Origin: Piper betle
Taxonomy: Eukaryota; Streptophyta; Magnoliopsida; Piperales; Piperaceae
Reading direction: 5' to 3'
NCBI GenBank assembly: GCA_033002965.1
Contig: JAURVB010003394.1
Coordinates: forward strand, 1-64,000
DNA: 64,000 bases
In this document: piece after piece, positions 35,089 to 47,739 of the stretch
How positions within the stretch are numbered: position 1 is the stretch's first letter
How the letters are laid out: each line of letters opens with the position of its first letter
Notes under the pieces: generated by a model
Told to the model about the DNA's origin: nothing
The model's input: the letters and a program-made list of their open reading frames with translations, nothing else
Database searches by the model: none
Made by a program: the position numbers and the translations under genes

Positions 35089-35935
35089 CACCGTAGAAGG
35101 TTCGTCATTCTATGAAATGTGTTAGCATTTGACAAATGAGAAAGGGGATTTCTTTTGTATGTTTATTCTTAGACAAAGATAGAGAGATGTCTTTGATGTA
35201 CCCGGCTGCAAGAATGGGTGGTATGGCTTAAGATTCATAGACAACTACTGCCTTGAACGTCGGCCACGCACTCTTCAATGAATATATTACATGTTCCCAC
35301 TGGATTTTTAATCCCTGATCTTGTTCATATCCAACCATTTTAATCTGCATTAATTTAAGCTGATTTTTCCCGACCAAATTTAAGCACTTTGTCTTTAATG
35401 TTATGCAGTATCGGGCTTAATAACGGTGCTTTCTTGGGCAAATATAATGCATAATATTATCTTCGACTAGAAGGTGCTATGCCTATATTCCTCATTAGTG
35501 TATTGATATTGAAGGCACGTCGATCCCGCAATTCTATGAATTCGGGGCAAGTCTATCATAAGATTCATGACACACCCATAATGAATCAATTTTAATTAAT
35601 TTAAAATTTTTTACATTAAAAAAGTGCTTCAATTTGCTTGGAAAAAATCAGCTTAAATTAATGCAGATTAAAATGGGTGGATAAGGATATGATCAGGGTA
35701 TAAAAATCGAGTGGGAACATGGTGGGCTCGCCCGAATATGTACATTGAAGAGTGCGTGGCCGAGGTTCAAGGCACTAGTTGTCTGTCACTCTTAAGCCAT
35801 ACCGCCTGTTCTTGCAGCCGTGTAGATTAAAGACATCACTTTATCTTTGCCTAAGAATAAACATACAAAAGAAATCTCCTTTCTGATTTGTCAATGCTTA
35901 AACATTTCATAGAATGGCAAGCCTTCTACGGTAAG
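35089..35935. repeat. Long inverted repeat, arms about 315 bp, spacer about 215 bp
   Basis: 35089-35400 (starting CTCACCGTAGAAGG) matches the reverse complement of about 35618-35935 (starting TTACCGTAGAAGG) along its length, with shared blocks such as ATTTCTTTTGTATGTTTATT, CGGCCACGCACTCTTCAATG and ATTAATTTAAGCTGATTTTT. Identity is roughly 85% by eye. A transcript through it would fold into a long hairpin. No open frame or known transposon end was seen. Confidence 0.88.
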
Positions 35936-36384
35936 AGTACATTGTGCATCCCGAGTACATCACACGTGAATTTTTTGAATTATGCGAACTGAATTTTACA
36001 GTACTTGTTTATTATTTATTGAATTTTTAAATTATATATAATAGAAGATAAAATTCGTGCAATGTATATTTTTCGAGTTATATGTGAACCAGATTTTTTA
36101 TAATTATTTATTGGGTTTTCAGATTAATATATAATAAAAGATAAAATTTTCTTTACGTGGATTTTTCAAGTTTTGTGAACCGGCTTCCTTTATAAGTTTT
36201 TATTGAGTTTTTAAATTAATATATAACAGAGAATAAAATTTTGTGCACGTGAGTTTTCTGAGTCATACCAATTGAATTTTGCAATGAGTGTTTAGTGAGT
36301 TTTTGATTATACATGTGTATTTTTAAGTTTTGTCAATTAGATTTCTTTGTAAAGTTAATTAGGTTCTTTTATGGCACAAAAAGG

Positions 36385-37345
36385 AGTTAACTTACCTATT
36401 TGTTGATATCGTTAGTAGAAGTTCACATATATGTACATAGCAGGAACTTGACTGAGGTTCCGACAACCATTGGACAACTTCTTGATCTGAGAAGCTTCCG
36501 ACTTACTTCTGCTCGAGTATTGCCCATGGAGGTTGGTAATTTGAGCAAGCTTGAGCGCCTCTTTATCTCCTCCATCTTTTATAATTACTTGGAAGATATT
36601 CCCAGAGGTGCCTTTGCTAATATTGTCAGCTTGAAATTTCTTTCATTGAGTTTAAGGAATTTACTTGCATTTCATAATTCAGACTTATGGGATTTGACCC
36701 ATTTGGAAGATCTGACAATCATGTTTTAAGGATGGGAAAGTATGTGATAGCAGCAATTTTCTCATACATGGTCTTGAGCTTGTAAAGCATACGCTAAGAC
36801 GGTTGTGTATGAGGAAGTGGCCAATTGCCGATTGGAAGCTGCTGTTGATGATACCTACGCAGAAAATGCAGAAACTGTCAGTGTTGGATATCCAAGAGTG
36901 CCCGGTTACAGAATTGGTGACACCAAGAAAGCTCTAGCATCTCTGCTCTCACCAAGCTCCGAATCTGTCAATGCCCCAGCTTAGAAAAGATCGATATTGG
37001 TCCCATGGTGCTTCAAAACATGCAATCCTTTCGCATCATTGATAGGTCATCCCTTGCACACATCCTGGGGCTTCGACATCTTAATGGGCTGGTGGAGCTT
37101 TCAATTGAAAGCTGTTAGATAGTGGTGTTGATTTGAGGAAAAAGATGTAGGACATCTACAGAATATCTGCTTTCCCAGTCTAAAAGTATTGATCCTTAGT
37201 AATTTATCAGAGTTGAGAAGGATATGTAGCGACGAAGTATTATTTCCTTCGCTAAGGAAGTTCACGTTGGAGGATTGTCCAAAGCTAGAGATGCTGCCCC
37301 GAGGACTCGCGAACGACAACATTGCATTGAGTGACGACTGTAATT
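36385..37345 (+). pseudogene. LRR remnant of a CC-NBS-LRR resistance gene
   Basis: 36412-36729 reads as consecutive leucine-rich repeats (LTEVPTTIGQLLDLRSFRL, VLPMEVGNLSKLERLFI, GAFANIVSLKFLSL, LWDLTHLEDLTI) and then stops. Other frames continue the theme: MQKLSVLDIQECP at about 36870 and FPSLKVLILSNLSELRRIC, then FPSLRKFTLEDCPKLEMLPR at 37165-37300, typical of plant NLR C-termini. No NB-ARC (P-loop, GLPL, MHD) or coiled-coil region was found upstream. Multiple frame changes and stops mark it as a decayed fragment. Confidence 0.82.
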
Positions 37346-39280
37346 GAGTCCCTGTGGTGGTGGAATAGGCTCCGGTTGTAACTAATGGTGGTTATGAAGC
37401 TCAAGAAGATAATATCACGTTAAATGTTTATTTTCAAGTCCTTAATTGAGCATACATATACAAATTTCAAGTGTACTGCATGGGTACTTGCTCATGCTCA
37501 CTCAACAAACTGTACTCGATTATCTTCATTATTATTATAACTAGCTGCGAATTACCCATGATTAATGCTTGAGTACTGTCCTAGCAAGCTTATGTAGGGT
37601 TTTTTTAAGTAAGGATATTATTCCAAACAACAAACAAAACAAAATTTGGGTATTCTGACTAAGAAAGAATTCAAATCAATTTGATCATTTGATCATTTTA
37701 AACTAAACTAGTGTTTTGTAATTGTAATGAGCAAATTGACGCATATATAGCAGCTCGAAGAAAACTAGTTACTAATAGTTTAAATTAATTAATATATTAC
37801 TACGTACGAATTAGTTCTATCATATTATGGTTTGACCACATATTCTCTCTTAAGAATTATAATTTACAACCTCCATGTTAAGCTGGGGGTAGTCTTGCCG
37901 GTGGACCAATGACAACTCGGGAGGTATATTTGGATTGTGACATATAGAAAGAAAGTGTGAGAAAAGTATATTTTTATTACATTATTGCTTGTTTTGTTTA
38001 CAAGAAAATATAAGGAAATGAAATTGGTTTTCCGTCGTGGTAGGTGGAAAACTCCTTCACAATCATTTTCCTGCAAAAAATACAAGCAAATGATAAAAAG
38101 TGGGGTGCTTTACAAATTTGCTTTTCTTTCTAACTAAACATAAGATATAAAACGATAGGAAAATTAATATCTTTTTATTCTTTTTTTAAAAGTTCTTTTT
38201 CTTTTTCTTTCTTTTGTGATCTATCAAATCAAACAATCTTATGGCTAGGCTTGCATTGACAAAAGGACTTAATATTTCATTTCATCATAATTAGGCCTAT
38301 TCTTGCCTGTATCTAAAACTTAATATTAAACAAAGGACAATTTTTTTCTATTTTTAGTGCTTATTTTCATATGGCATTTCAATAATCACCCCGTAAAACA
38401 AGGCTTTCACTTGTAGTTTTAGTGATGGTTCAGTTTTGACTCGGACTGAGTGGTTTGTCTTATTTTTGTGATCGTGAACTTGTATAAGGTATGGTATGTA
38501 TGAGAGAAAGCCCTAGCCTTTGGTGTTTGGTCAACTTGGTTGGATGTTACATTACCACGGCTTTTATTTTCGGTTTTCAGTCCTGTTGGGTTAGATAAGT
38601 TTAAGATCGCATCCCTTACAAGTCTAGATTGGCTACTGTATGTTTGGCACCCTTTTTGGATGATTCTAGCCCTTGTGAGCATCGTAACACGATTCTCAAG
38701 GTCACCCTGGCCAACCCTAGGGTGCGTGCGAGCTACATCCAGCATAAATGCCCCTGCCAATGCCCTTCTATTGGTACCTTAGGGTTTCTAGGCCCTAGAT
38801 TCGATGCAAGGGTGCCCAAGTTAGGGTTTTGTGTGTTTTTGGTTAGTGCAAAAGCTTGTTCCCAAACTCGTGACCAGTTGCGTGCGGGTCGGTTCAGTAT
38901 GTGCTACTTGGTAGAGGCTAGCGCCCTTGCGCTAGAACCTTAAAATTGAGGACTTGTAATATGGTATTGCCCATGTTATCTAATTATTTTACCATATTAT
39001 CTTTTATTTCTTACTAGTAAAAATTTTACTTTTCTATAGTAGTTAAGATTTTTTTAGAATCTTTTTATACTTTTTATTGTAATTAGAATTTATTTTGACA
39101 GTTATCAACTAATTATTTTATAATATTACCTTTTTATTTCGTATTAATAAAAATATCAATATCTATTGTGATTATAATTTGTTCCTAATTTTTAATATTT
39201 TCTATTGAAATTAGAATTTATTTTGATTTCTATTATTATTAAGATTAATTTCGAATTCTTTAATGGCATCACGCTAGTCA
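37346..39280. other. Intergenic region
   Basis: No gene is supported. 38390-38945 is less AT-rich and open in several frames on both strands, with composition like retroelement LTR or leader sequence, but no domain or terminal structure was found. Confidence 0.45.
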
Positions 39281-39614
39281 CCGGATAATTATACATAATA
39301 TTCACGATTTTTCGAATTGAAAATATCTTATAAAGGCCAGTAGCAGACTCACGAGGTTGGTGATCTCCAAGTGTGATGATCATGATCGAGGCATTAACGC
39401 CGAGCTACTTATTATAAATCATAAAACAAGAACAATATATAACATGAATCACGGATGAAACTTATTGTGGCAAAGACAAGCTGATCACGCGATGAACACG
39501 TACGTACTAACACCGCGATTTATTCTGAAACATGTAGATTATTATGCTTGAGTACTATATATGAAATCACATCCTAAGGCATGCATGATGTAGGCAGGCC
39601 CGCTCAATATTTTT

Positions 39615-41851
39615 CTATTTGCCGCGCCACTCATCAAAAGCTGCAAATTATTAACAGTGTGATTAGACTTATTATAGAATAAAGACTCTCGCCCAATGCG
39701 AGGGCATTGATAAAGTGAACTATTGAAAAAATATTGAAATAAACTTATTTAGAGTCTTTATGTATTAAAATAAATGGCAACAATAACTAAATGCAAGTAA
39801 AGAGGGACACTTTGGAAAGAAATAAAAAGAAAATTTTATTATTAGTTCTGTTATAATTTGGTTAGTTGAAAAGATCTCATAATCGGAGGATATTATTTGT
39901 TAAAATTCTTTTTGTTATCAGTTATGAAAGGAATATTTGCCGTTATTTATTAAAGCAGTTTATTGAAGAGCATTATTGGTTAAAATTTTGTTGTTATTAT
40001 TTATGAAAGGAATATTTACTGTTATTTTTTGAAGTAATTTATTGGTTTAAAAGCTCCAATTAAGGTCGTATTAAAAAACCTCTCTACTTTCAAAGTGAAG
40101 GTAGGTAGATCCTAATCGTAAAAAATCTTGAAAAATTATAAAAATTTCAGAAAGTCTCATGTAATCTAGCAAAAGATGGGGCATTTCGGCTTTTTAATTT
40201 ACCGTAGGCTATGCCTTCGAGATCTCCTACTGGAGGTGATTTTGTTCTTTTGAACAAAAGAGCTTCTAATTACACGTTGAGATCACGGCACAGAGTGCAT
40301 ATTATTGTATGCATAATAGGGCTTACATTAACAGACTAGTTAAGCTCCGTAATTAAATAGATTCCCAGCTGATTGTAATGAATGCATGCAATATTTAATA
40401 ATTTATTACGATTAAATCAATGGTTCTTTTATTATGATTAATGAAATTATATGGTGTCAATATGGGTGGGAAATAAAGTTGAAGTTAGAATTGCTCAAAG
40501 ACAATATTATCAGATTGGAAAATTTACCAGCACGAGAGATTGTCCAGTCGAGGTCCTGATTAAGTGCCCAAACGTAATGGCCTCGGAGATGTTTATCTTT
40601 GGCGTAGCGAATCTTGGCCTTTACCGAGTCGGTGTCGTCGTAGCTAAACCAAGACGTGCCGTCATGCAGGTACATGGACACCGTTCTCCGGTCGTAAGTC
40701 CCCCTATTGTTGCCCCTTACGTACCTGCTCACCAAGTCCCTATAGGCCACATAGCCGCCTTCTTCGGCGCCCGGTCCAGGGCCCTTCGCCGGAGCTCCGA
40801 TGCCATGATTCGCCGGATTGGCTAGCGTCCATGTCCTTGCGTAGAGCGGGATGCCAAGGACGAGCTTTCTAGGGGGCACGCCGTGATGCTCCCATGCTTG
40901 AACGCCGTCTCGAGTCAAGTTGTCGAGGGCAGCGTGTGCACCTGTTGCATTTGGCTCCCACCCGGCACCGTGGTAGTCGTAACACACGAGGTTGATCCAA
41001 TCGAGGTTGTCACGTATTGAGATCACCGGGTAGGTCAGATCAATCCCTGTACGAAGTACTCCACATGATGATGTACAATTAATTAATTGTATCATTTAAT
41101 TAATCACAATTTTGAAATTCCATTAACTTTATTTTGTATGCCCATTTTCAAACTCCACAAATTCTCCAATTACAACATATATTTTTAATTCAATTACTCC
41201 ATTTGAATAAACTAATCTATAGATTAATGAGTTTCATGATTAATTAATTCACTTAATTTCAATTTTAAGCACTCAATCTACACCAATTGTTGTAGGAAAT
41301 GCGTGATATATATATATATATATATATAAATTACCTGTATCCCACTTCTTAAATGTGGGTGTGTGACGAACAGCTGCGGTCAATAGTAGGGGTTGGCGAT
41401 GCCTCTCCCGAGCGTCTGTTGCAATGGCCGTCCTCCACTCTTGCAAGAGCAAGCCCAAGTTTTTCATGTCTTCGATAGTCTCCGGACCCTCCCAGTCCAA
41501 GTTGAAGCCGTCGAGGTTGTACCTCCGGGAGGCCTCGATGGTCGACTTGATAAAAGCTGACCGGGTTGCCCCACCACCGCCGGCCATGGCCGAGAACACG
41601 CGACCACCGAAGTTCCAACCACCGATGGACAGCAAAGTCTTTGCACTTGTGTTTTTGTGGTGAATAGTGTCGGTGAAGTTCCGGATGGTATTGGTTTGAT
41701 CATGGCTGATCTGTAGCCCGTATGTATCGGAATTGACCACGACAAAGGCGTAATAGAAATGAGTGTAGTATGTTGTGTCGATGGCAGACACAGGTAGAAT
41801 GCTACTAGTCCAATCCGTCCAGTAGGCACCTCTCACCACTTGATCGCCCAT
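39615..41851 (-). CDS. Class V (GH18) chitinase-like protein with altered catalytic motif
   Basis: Minus-strand exons are 41851-41335, 41046-40528 and 39640-39615. They join in phase into 353 residues. The GH18 barrel is complete from GAYWTDW near the N-terminus through SIGGWNFGG, LDGFNLDWEGPE, DWINLVCYDYHGAGW, LGIPLYARTW and WFSYDD to the terminal AFDEWRGK. The usual DxxDxDxE motif reads D114-G-F-N117-L-D119-W-E121, so the proton donor Glu121 is kept but the first inner Asp is Asn, which should weaken activity. No signal peptide precedes the catalytic domain, unlike secreted class V chitinases. It is one half of a head-to-head pair in an inverted duplication. A (TA)n tract sits in intron 1 at 41309-41328. 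The last exon is only 26 bp. Confidence 0.88.
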
Positions 41852-41879
41852 ACCTTTGAGCGATTGATCGTGTTAAACA

Positions 41880-42400
41880 AAACAAATGATTCGTGTCTAG
41901 TCTCTGCTTGTTTAAATGATAAGCTATATTTGAGTTTAATAAAGATGAACATTCAGCAACCCCCCCCCCTAGGTTGAACATTTCTGCAATCCCCCTCCCC
42001 AAATGCTGACATGCACGGGTAGTTGAAAATTTCCGCAACCTCCCGCGGCTCCCCTCCCCTAACACTATCGCGCTAGCAGTTGAACATTTCCGCAACCCCT
42101 TGCCCACCCCTCCACACACACATACCCCCTCCCCTGCTATTAATGCTGAAAGGTACTAGTAATGAATACCCCCCCCCTAGTTGAACATTTCCGCAACCCC
42201 TTGCCCACCCCTCCACACACACACACCACCCTCCTCCCCCGCTATTAATACTGAAAGGTATTAGTAGTTGAACATTTCCATGCAACCCACCCACCCCATC
42301 AATATTGATAGGCACTAATACTTTATGCTTGATTGGTGGTATTTTCGTATTACGATGGTTGCAGTTGCCCAATGATGATGTCAAATTATATATTAGAAAT
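41880..42400. repeat. C-rich tandem-repeat tract upstream of the minus-strand chitinase
   Basis: Blocks reading 'gttgaacatttccgcaaccc' then 'cttgcccacccctccacaca' recur (42073 and 42180 onward, with weaker copies before and after), separated by poly-C runs. G-rich counterparts (GGGGG, 'gaaatgttca') occur at 47870-48540 on the other side of the inverted duplication. Confidence 0.75.
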
Positions 42401-44160
42401 TAGTTAAGTAATTAATTTTTTTCATATCTTTCAAATGTATTCACTTTATTTTTTAGAACAAATTTATTGGCTTTTGGTATGAATCAGACGTTGAATCAGT
42501 CCAATTCCATGCTTTTACTTCTGCATGCAGATCCAAATTCAAATATACAAGCTCAACATGGTTAGAACTCTGTTCTTTGAAGATGGCTTGGAATTGTTCC
42601 GTATATACTTTTTATTTCCGCAGCCGACGAGGCATGTGATTTCCTCGCCGCGGCCCCCCACCACTGAGCAATGCCCATGCCCCGGGGCGTGTGTCACCGG
42701 GCCCATATGTTCTCGATGATAATACCATGTCAAAATTTATTTATTTTGGTTTGACTCGAGAATAACAGCTTCTCAAAATTTGACAAGCCTTTATCCTATA
42801 TGCACCGAGTTAAGTGTTTACTACGGTCAACTATGACAAAAATTGGGCCGACTATTGCTTATCTTTTGACCAGTGTCTATGTGTGCATTTAATTATGACA
42901 TTTAGAGAGGTTGTGTACAGGTCTGTAAACGGCTTGCTTGGCTGTTCCGTAACGGTAACCGGTAATCGTTCTTTGTACTATTAATCGTTACATAACCGTT
43001 AGCCGAATTGTAATGTTTTACTGTAACCGAATTTTTACCCTTTTGTTGACGCTAAATGGTCGTCATTTTTTCCACAATTTTACATAACACATCAATCAAT
43101 ATAAAAAAATTAATTATAAAATAAAAAACTATAACAGTAAAAAATAGTCTCTCACACAAAATATATAATATTTTTAAATCTAAAATAAAGTTAATTAAGA
43201 TTATAATTACAACAAAAAGGGACATCAACATATTAAACTCTGATCATAACAACAATTTTATGTAAAGCATGCTTCAAACAAAAGAAAATATTCCATATTT
43301 ATAAGTTGTAACTAAGTTAATAGATGAAATTAGAGTTTATTCACAAAACATATAAAATGGCATAATTATATTCGGCTATGCCATAATTATTTATATCTCT
43401 AATCGGCTGGGTTAAATTAACCAAATATTTGACCAATTTCTAAAACGGTGAATAATTCTTTCACAATATTTGCGTCATTAATTCAGTACAATCGATAAAC
43501 CATTAAATCAGCTAGCCATTTATAACCCTAACTCTGTAACACCTCAATTCTCAATCTGAAGATAAACCAAATTTTGATGTTATATTTAAAAAGGTATTCG
43601 ATGAACTACTTGCTAGACTTACATTGCAGAAACGGATCTCAACCATCAATAAGACTTAAGACTTATTCAAAGCTCAATTAAATTTGATTGGCTCAATATT
43701 CGACACGGAAAAAACTCGATTGGAAATTTAACTCGATATCAAACGAGCCAAGTGCGACTTAATACTTTCTCAATTCGGCTCGACTCCAAGCTTAATATTA
43801 TATATATATAATAATATTTTTTACCATATTTATCTTAAAATTGTTTTATACAAATATAATCAAATTATAAAATATCGTTATATGATAACAATTTAAATAG
43901 AAAAATACTTGATTAAATTATCTTTCATGCATAATTATGTCAAAATTGAAACATTTTAATTATAAATTAAAATTTAATATAAATTATACAAAACAAACTC
44001 TGAAAAATAATCAACATATTTGAAAGATGGGGCAAATTTTATTTTAGTGCTTAATTTCTAATATATACACATTCAGTTGTGGACTAATTTAAAATTGTAA
44101 TTTAACATCGTCGGGCAACTGCAGGCATAATAATAGGGAATGGCACTTTGTATATATAAT

Positions 44161-44204
<44 letters not shown>

Positions 44205-44475
44205 CATAAAATAAAAACAACTAGCCATATAATTAGTTGTCTGAAGTAAAAACATGGAATTGGACTCGGTCAACGTCTCACTCATACCAAAAATCAATAA
44301 ATTTGCTCTAAAGAATAATCAACATATTTGAAAGATGGGGCAAAGTGCTCTAATATATACACATTCAATTGTGGACTAATTAAAAATTGTAATTTATCAT
44401 CGTTGGACACAATGGCACTTTGTATATATAATAATAATAATAATAATATAATAAAACCAATTGCAAACTCCTCCG

Positions 44476-44522
<47 letters not shown>

Positions 44523-44801
44523 AACTAGCCATATAAGGGGATCAAGTCCAATATATATAAAATGATGCAATACTAGTACATGATATATGCAAGCCGGCCG
44601 TGACGAAAACCCCACCAATCAAATGTTAACTACCAGTGCCTGTCAGCTTTGGGGGTAAAAAAATATAGCCAGTGCCTAACCATAAATCTTCATCTTCGTT
44701 TTCATAAAACACAAATATAGCCTATCAATTAAACAAGCAGGGACTGGGCACAGAACACTTGATTTGTCAATAACTGTTAGTGCGAACGATCGTTAAAAGC
44801 T
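42401..44801. other. Centre of the chitinase inverted duplication, AT-rich with decayed repeats
   Basis: No gene is seen. 42913-43540 has hAT-like ends (AGGTCTGTAAACGGC at the left; AGGGTTATAAATGGC in reverse complement at the right) but no clear target duplication. 43680-43800 shares the ACTCGATATCAAACGAGCC style of the MITE family at 55237. (TA)n tracts lie at about 44165-44199 and 44484-44518. Two copies of a block beginning 'tctaatatatacacattca' occur near 44057 and 44350. Confidence 0.55.
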
Positions 44802-46716
44802 ATGGATGATCAAGTGGTGAGAGGTGCCTACTGGACGGATTGGAGTAGTAGCATTCTGCCGGTGTCTGCCGTCGACACAAGATACTACACTCATTTCTAT
44901 TACGCCTTTGTCTTGGTAAATTCAGATACATACAGGCTAGACATCAGCCATCACCAAACCAATACCATCCGGGCCTTCACCGCCACTATTCACAGCAAAA
45001 ACGCAAGTGCAAAGACTTTGCTGTCCATCGGTGGTGGGAGCTTCGGTGGTGGTGTGTTCTCGGCCATGGCGGGCGGTGGCCGGGCAACCCGATCAGCTTT
45101 TATCGAGTCGACCATCGAGGCCGCCCGGAGGTATAACCTAGACGGCTTCGACTTGGACTGGGAGCATCCGGGGACTGTCGACGACATGACCAACCTGGGC
45201 CTGCTCTTGCAGGAGTGGAGGGCCGCCATTGCAACGGACGCTAGGGAGAGGCATCGCCAACCCCTATTATTGACCGCTGCTGTTCGCCACACACCCGCCT
45301 TTAGGAACTGGGATACAGGTAAATTATATATGCACGCATTTCCGATTATAGTATAAGAAGTAGATTGAGTACTTAAAACTGAAATCAAGTATAATTAATT
45401 AAAGAAAAATTAGAGTTAGCTAGTGTGAATACTCTTGGATCCACTAAAGTTAATATAAATACTCAAATTACAATGATGACTGGATGATGGGGTAATTTTG
45501 TCCAATTTAAAAAATAATAATAACAACATGATCTACACATCAACTGATACTAAAGCTTCTTATTAATTAATCAGGAAACCGATCTGTAGCTAATTTATTT
45601 AAATGGCCTGAGTAAATTTCCTTAAAAAATATATATGTAATTATAAAAGGGGAGGATTTTTGGAGTTTAAAAATGGCGTAGAAGAGAGTTAATGAAGTTT
45701 CGAAATTGTGATTAATTAAAAGGCACAATTAATGGACATTAAGTAATTGTACATCATCATGCATGTGGAGTCTAGGGGTTGATCTGACCTACCCGGCGAG
45801 CGCAATACGGGACAACCTCGATTGGATCAACCTCATGTGTTACGACTACCACGGCGCCGGGTGGGAGCCAAATGCAACCGGTGCACACGCTGCCCTCAAC
45901 AAGTTGACTCGAGACGGCGTTGCAGCATGGCTACGGCATGGAGTGCCGGCCGGGAAGCTCATCCTCGGCATCCCGCTCTACGCAAGGACATGGACGTTAG
46001 CCAATCCGGTGAACCATGGCATCGGAGCTCCGGCGACGGGCCCTGGACCAGGCGCCGAAGACGGCGGCTATGTGGCCTATAGGGACTTGGTGAACAGGTA
46101 CATGACGGGCAGCAATAGGGGGACTTACGACCGGGGAACGGTGTCCATGTACCTGCATGCCGGCACATCTTGGTTTAGCTACGACGACACCGACTCGGTG
46201 AGGGCCAAGATTAGCTTCGCCAGAGAAAGACGTCTCCGAGGCCTCTTCGTTTGGGCACTGGATCAAGACCTCGACTGGACAATCTCTCGTGCTGGTATAT
46301 TTTCCAATCTGATAATATTGTCTTTGAGCAATTCTAACTTCAACTTTATTTCCCATCTATATAGTATTGACACCGTATAAGGTCATTAATCATAATAAAA
46401 GAACGATTAATTTAATCATGGTAAGTAATTAAATATTGAATGCATTCTTGGTAATCTATGTTCTAATTATGGAGCTTAACTAGTCTATTAATGTAAGCCC
46501 TATCATGGATACAATAATATGCAGTATCATGTGCCACGATCCCAATGTATAATTAGAAGCTCCTTTGTACAAACTAAAGAACGAAATCTCCTCCACTGGG
46601 AGAAGATCTAGATGACATAGCCAACGATAAATTAAAAAGCAGAAATTACCACTTTTTTGCGACTAATCTAATCACACTGTTAATAATTTGCAGCTTCTGA
46701 AGCTTGGCGTGGCTAA
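44802..46716 (+). CDS. Class V (GH18) chitinase-like protein
   Basis: Exons 44802-45318, 45776-46294 and 46694-46716 join in phase into 352 residues. The first two exon lengths (517 and 519 bp) are identical to the minus-strand copy. GH18 hydrolases cleave beta-1,4-linked N-acetylglucosamine polymers such as fungal chitin. The catalytic DxxDxDxE motif is intact (D114, D117, D119, E121 in LDGFDLDWEHP). Other signature parts are GAYWTDW, SIGGGSFGG, WINLMCYDYHGAGW, LGIPLYARTW and WFSYDD. The protein begins MDDQVVRGAYW, so there is no signal peptide and no upstream exon encoding one was found, suggesting a cytosolic form or a lost leader. The 3' exon is a 23-bp micro-exon coding ASEAWRG. This is probably the functional member of the pair. 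Confidence 0.9.
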
Positions 46717-46925
46717 TAGAAATATATTGAGCGGGACTGCCAACATCATGCATGCCTCGGATGTGATTTCATATATAGTACTCAAGCATAATAATCTATA
46801 TGTTTCAGAATAAATCGCGGTGTTTGTACGTACGTGTTCATCGCGTGATCAGCTTGTCTTTGCCACAATAAGTTTCATTCGTGATTCATGTTACATATTG
46901 TTCTTGTTTCATGATTTATAATAAG

Positions 46926-47036
46926 AATGGGTTACGTCACCTCCCAATGGAGACATTGATACTGGGATGTCCTTGATCCTCCCGATCATCAACAATGGGA
47001 ACGCTCGGCGTCTCTATGAGGAGCTTAAAAATTTTC
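46926..47036 (+). mobile_element. 111-bp insertion flanked by an 11-bp direct repeat
   Basis: TTTATAATAAG occurs at 46915-46925 and 47037-47047. The DNA between is absent from the homologous 3' flank of the minus-strand chitinase, where the surrounding sequence is continuous. The insert is open in one frame (WVTSPPNGDIDTGM, then NNGNARRLYEELKNF) and less AT-rich than its neighbours. This suggests a captured exon fragment or a retroposed piece. The source gene is unknown. Confidence 0.6.
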
Positions 47037-47739
47037 TTTATAATAAGTAGCTTGGCGTTAATGCCTCGATCGTGATCATCACACTTGTGGATCCCCAACC
47101 TTGCGAGTCTGGGACTGGTCTCACATATCGACCTCAGAAGAATTTTTCAATTCAAAAACTATTGAATATTATATATACACAATTTTTTGTTTTCCTCTTT
47201 GAGTTAAGTAAAAATTAATTATTAAAATATATAAATCTTCTTTTCATTTTGTTAGATTAAATCACTACTAAATGCTAATTTAAAGTAGTAAAAATTACAT
47301 ATTTATCAATTTCAATTATCATAAAAAATAATATATACAAATTCCCAAGATTTTTTTGGAATAAAAAATAATATAAATGACTCTCGAGTCTATTGCGAGT
47401 TTGCTCTTAGTTGAGTTGACTCATTGACATTGGTAAGTCAAGTCCGAGTCTCGGATTTTAAAATTATATATTTATAACCAATTAGTATGTAAATTGAATT
47501 AAGCTAAAAATTAATTTTATTATTTTATTATCTTATTTTTAAAATGAATGTATTTAAAAAAGTGGTAGTACAGCCTCGTCTATTGCTTGTATGGCTTCAT
47601 GATTTCAATGATAAACGGTAATCACACTCCATATATTCACAAAGCAAAAAATATAAATATAAATATTTTAAAATCAAATATAAATAATCCATTATTCATG
47701 AAAGACATGGCAAAATTTAATTCATTGCTTAATTAACTT

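Noticed and set aside
36400..36729. A complete small LRR protein
   Set aside because: The start falls inside repeats, no NB-ARC precedes it, and the LRR continues past the stop in other frames, so it is a fragment.
38419..38943. Candidate gene in a less AT-rich patch
   Set aside because: Frames on both strands lack any domain or splice structure. It is probably a retroelement remnant.
41273..41340. Extension of chitinase exon 1 through the (TA)n (YIYIYIYHAF)
   Set aside because: The GT donor at 41334 joins in phase to exon 2 exactly as in the sister gene, so the tyrosine-isoleucine tail is intron sequence.
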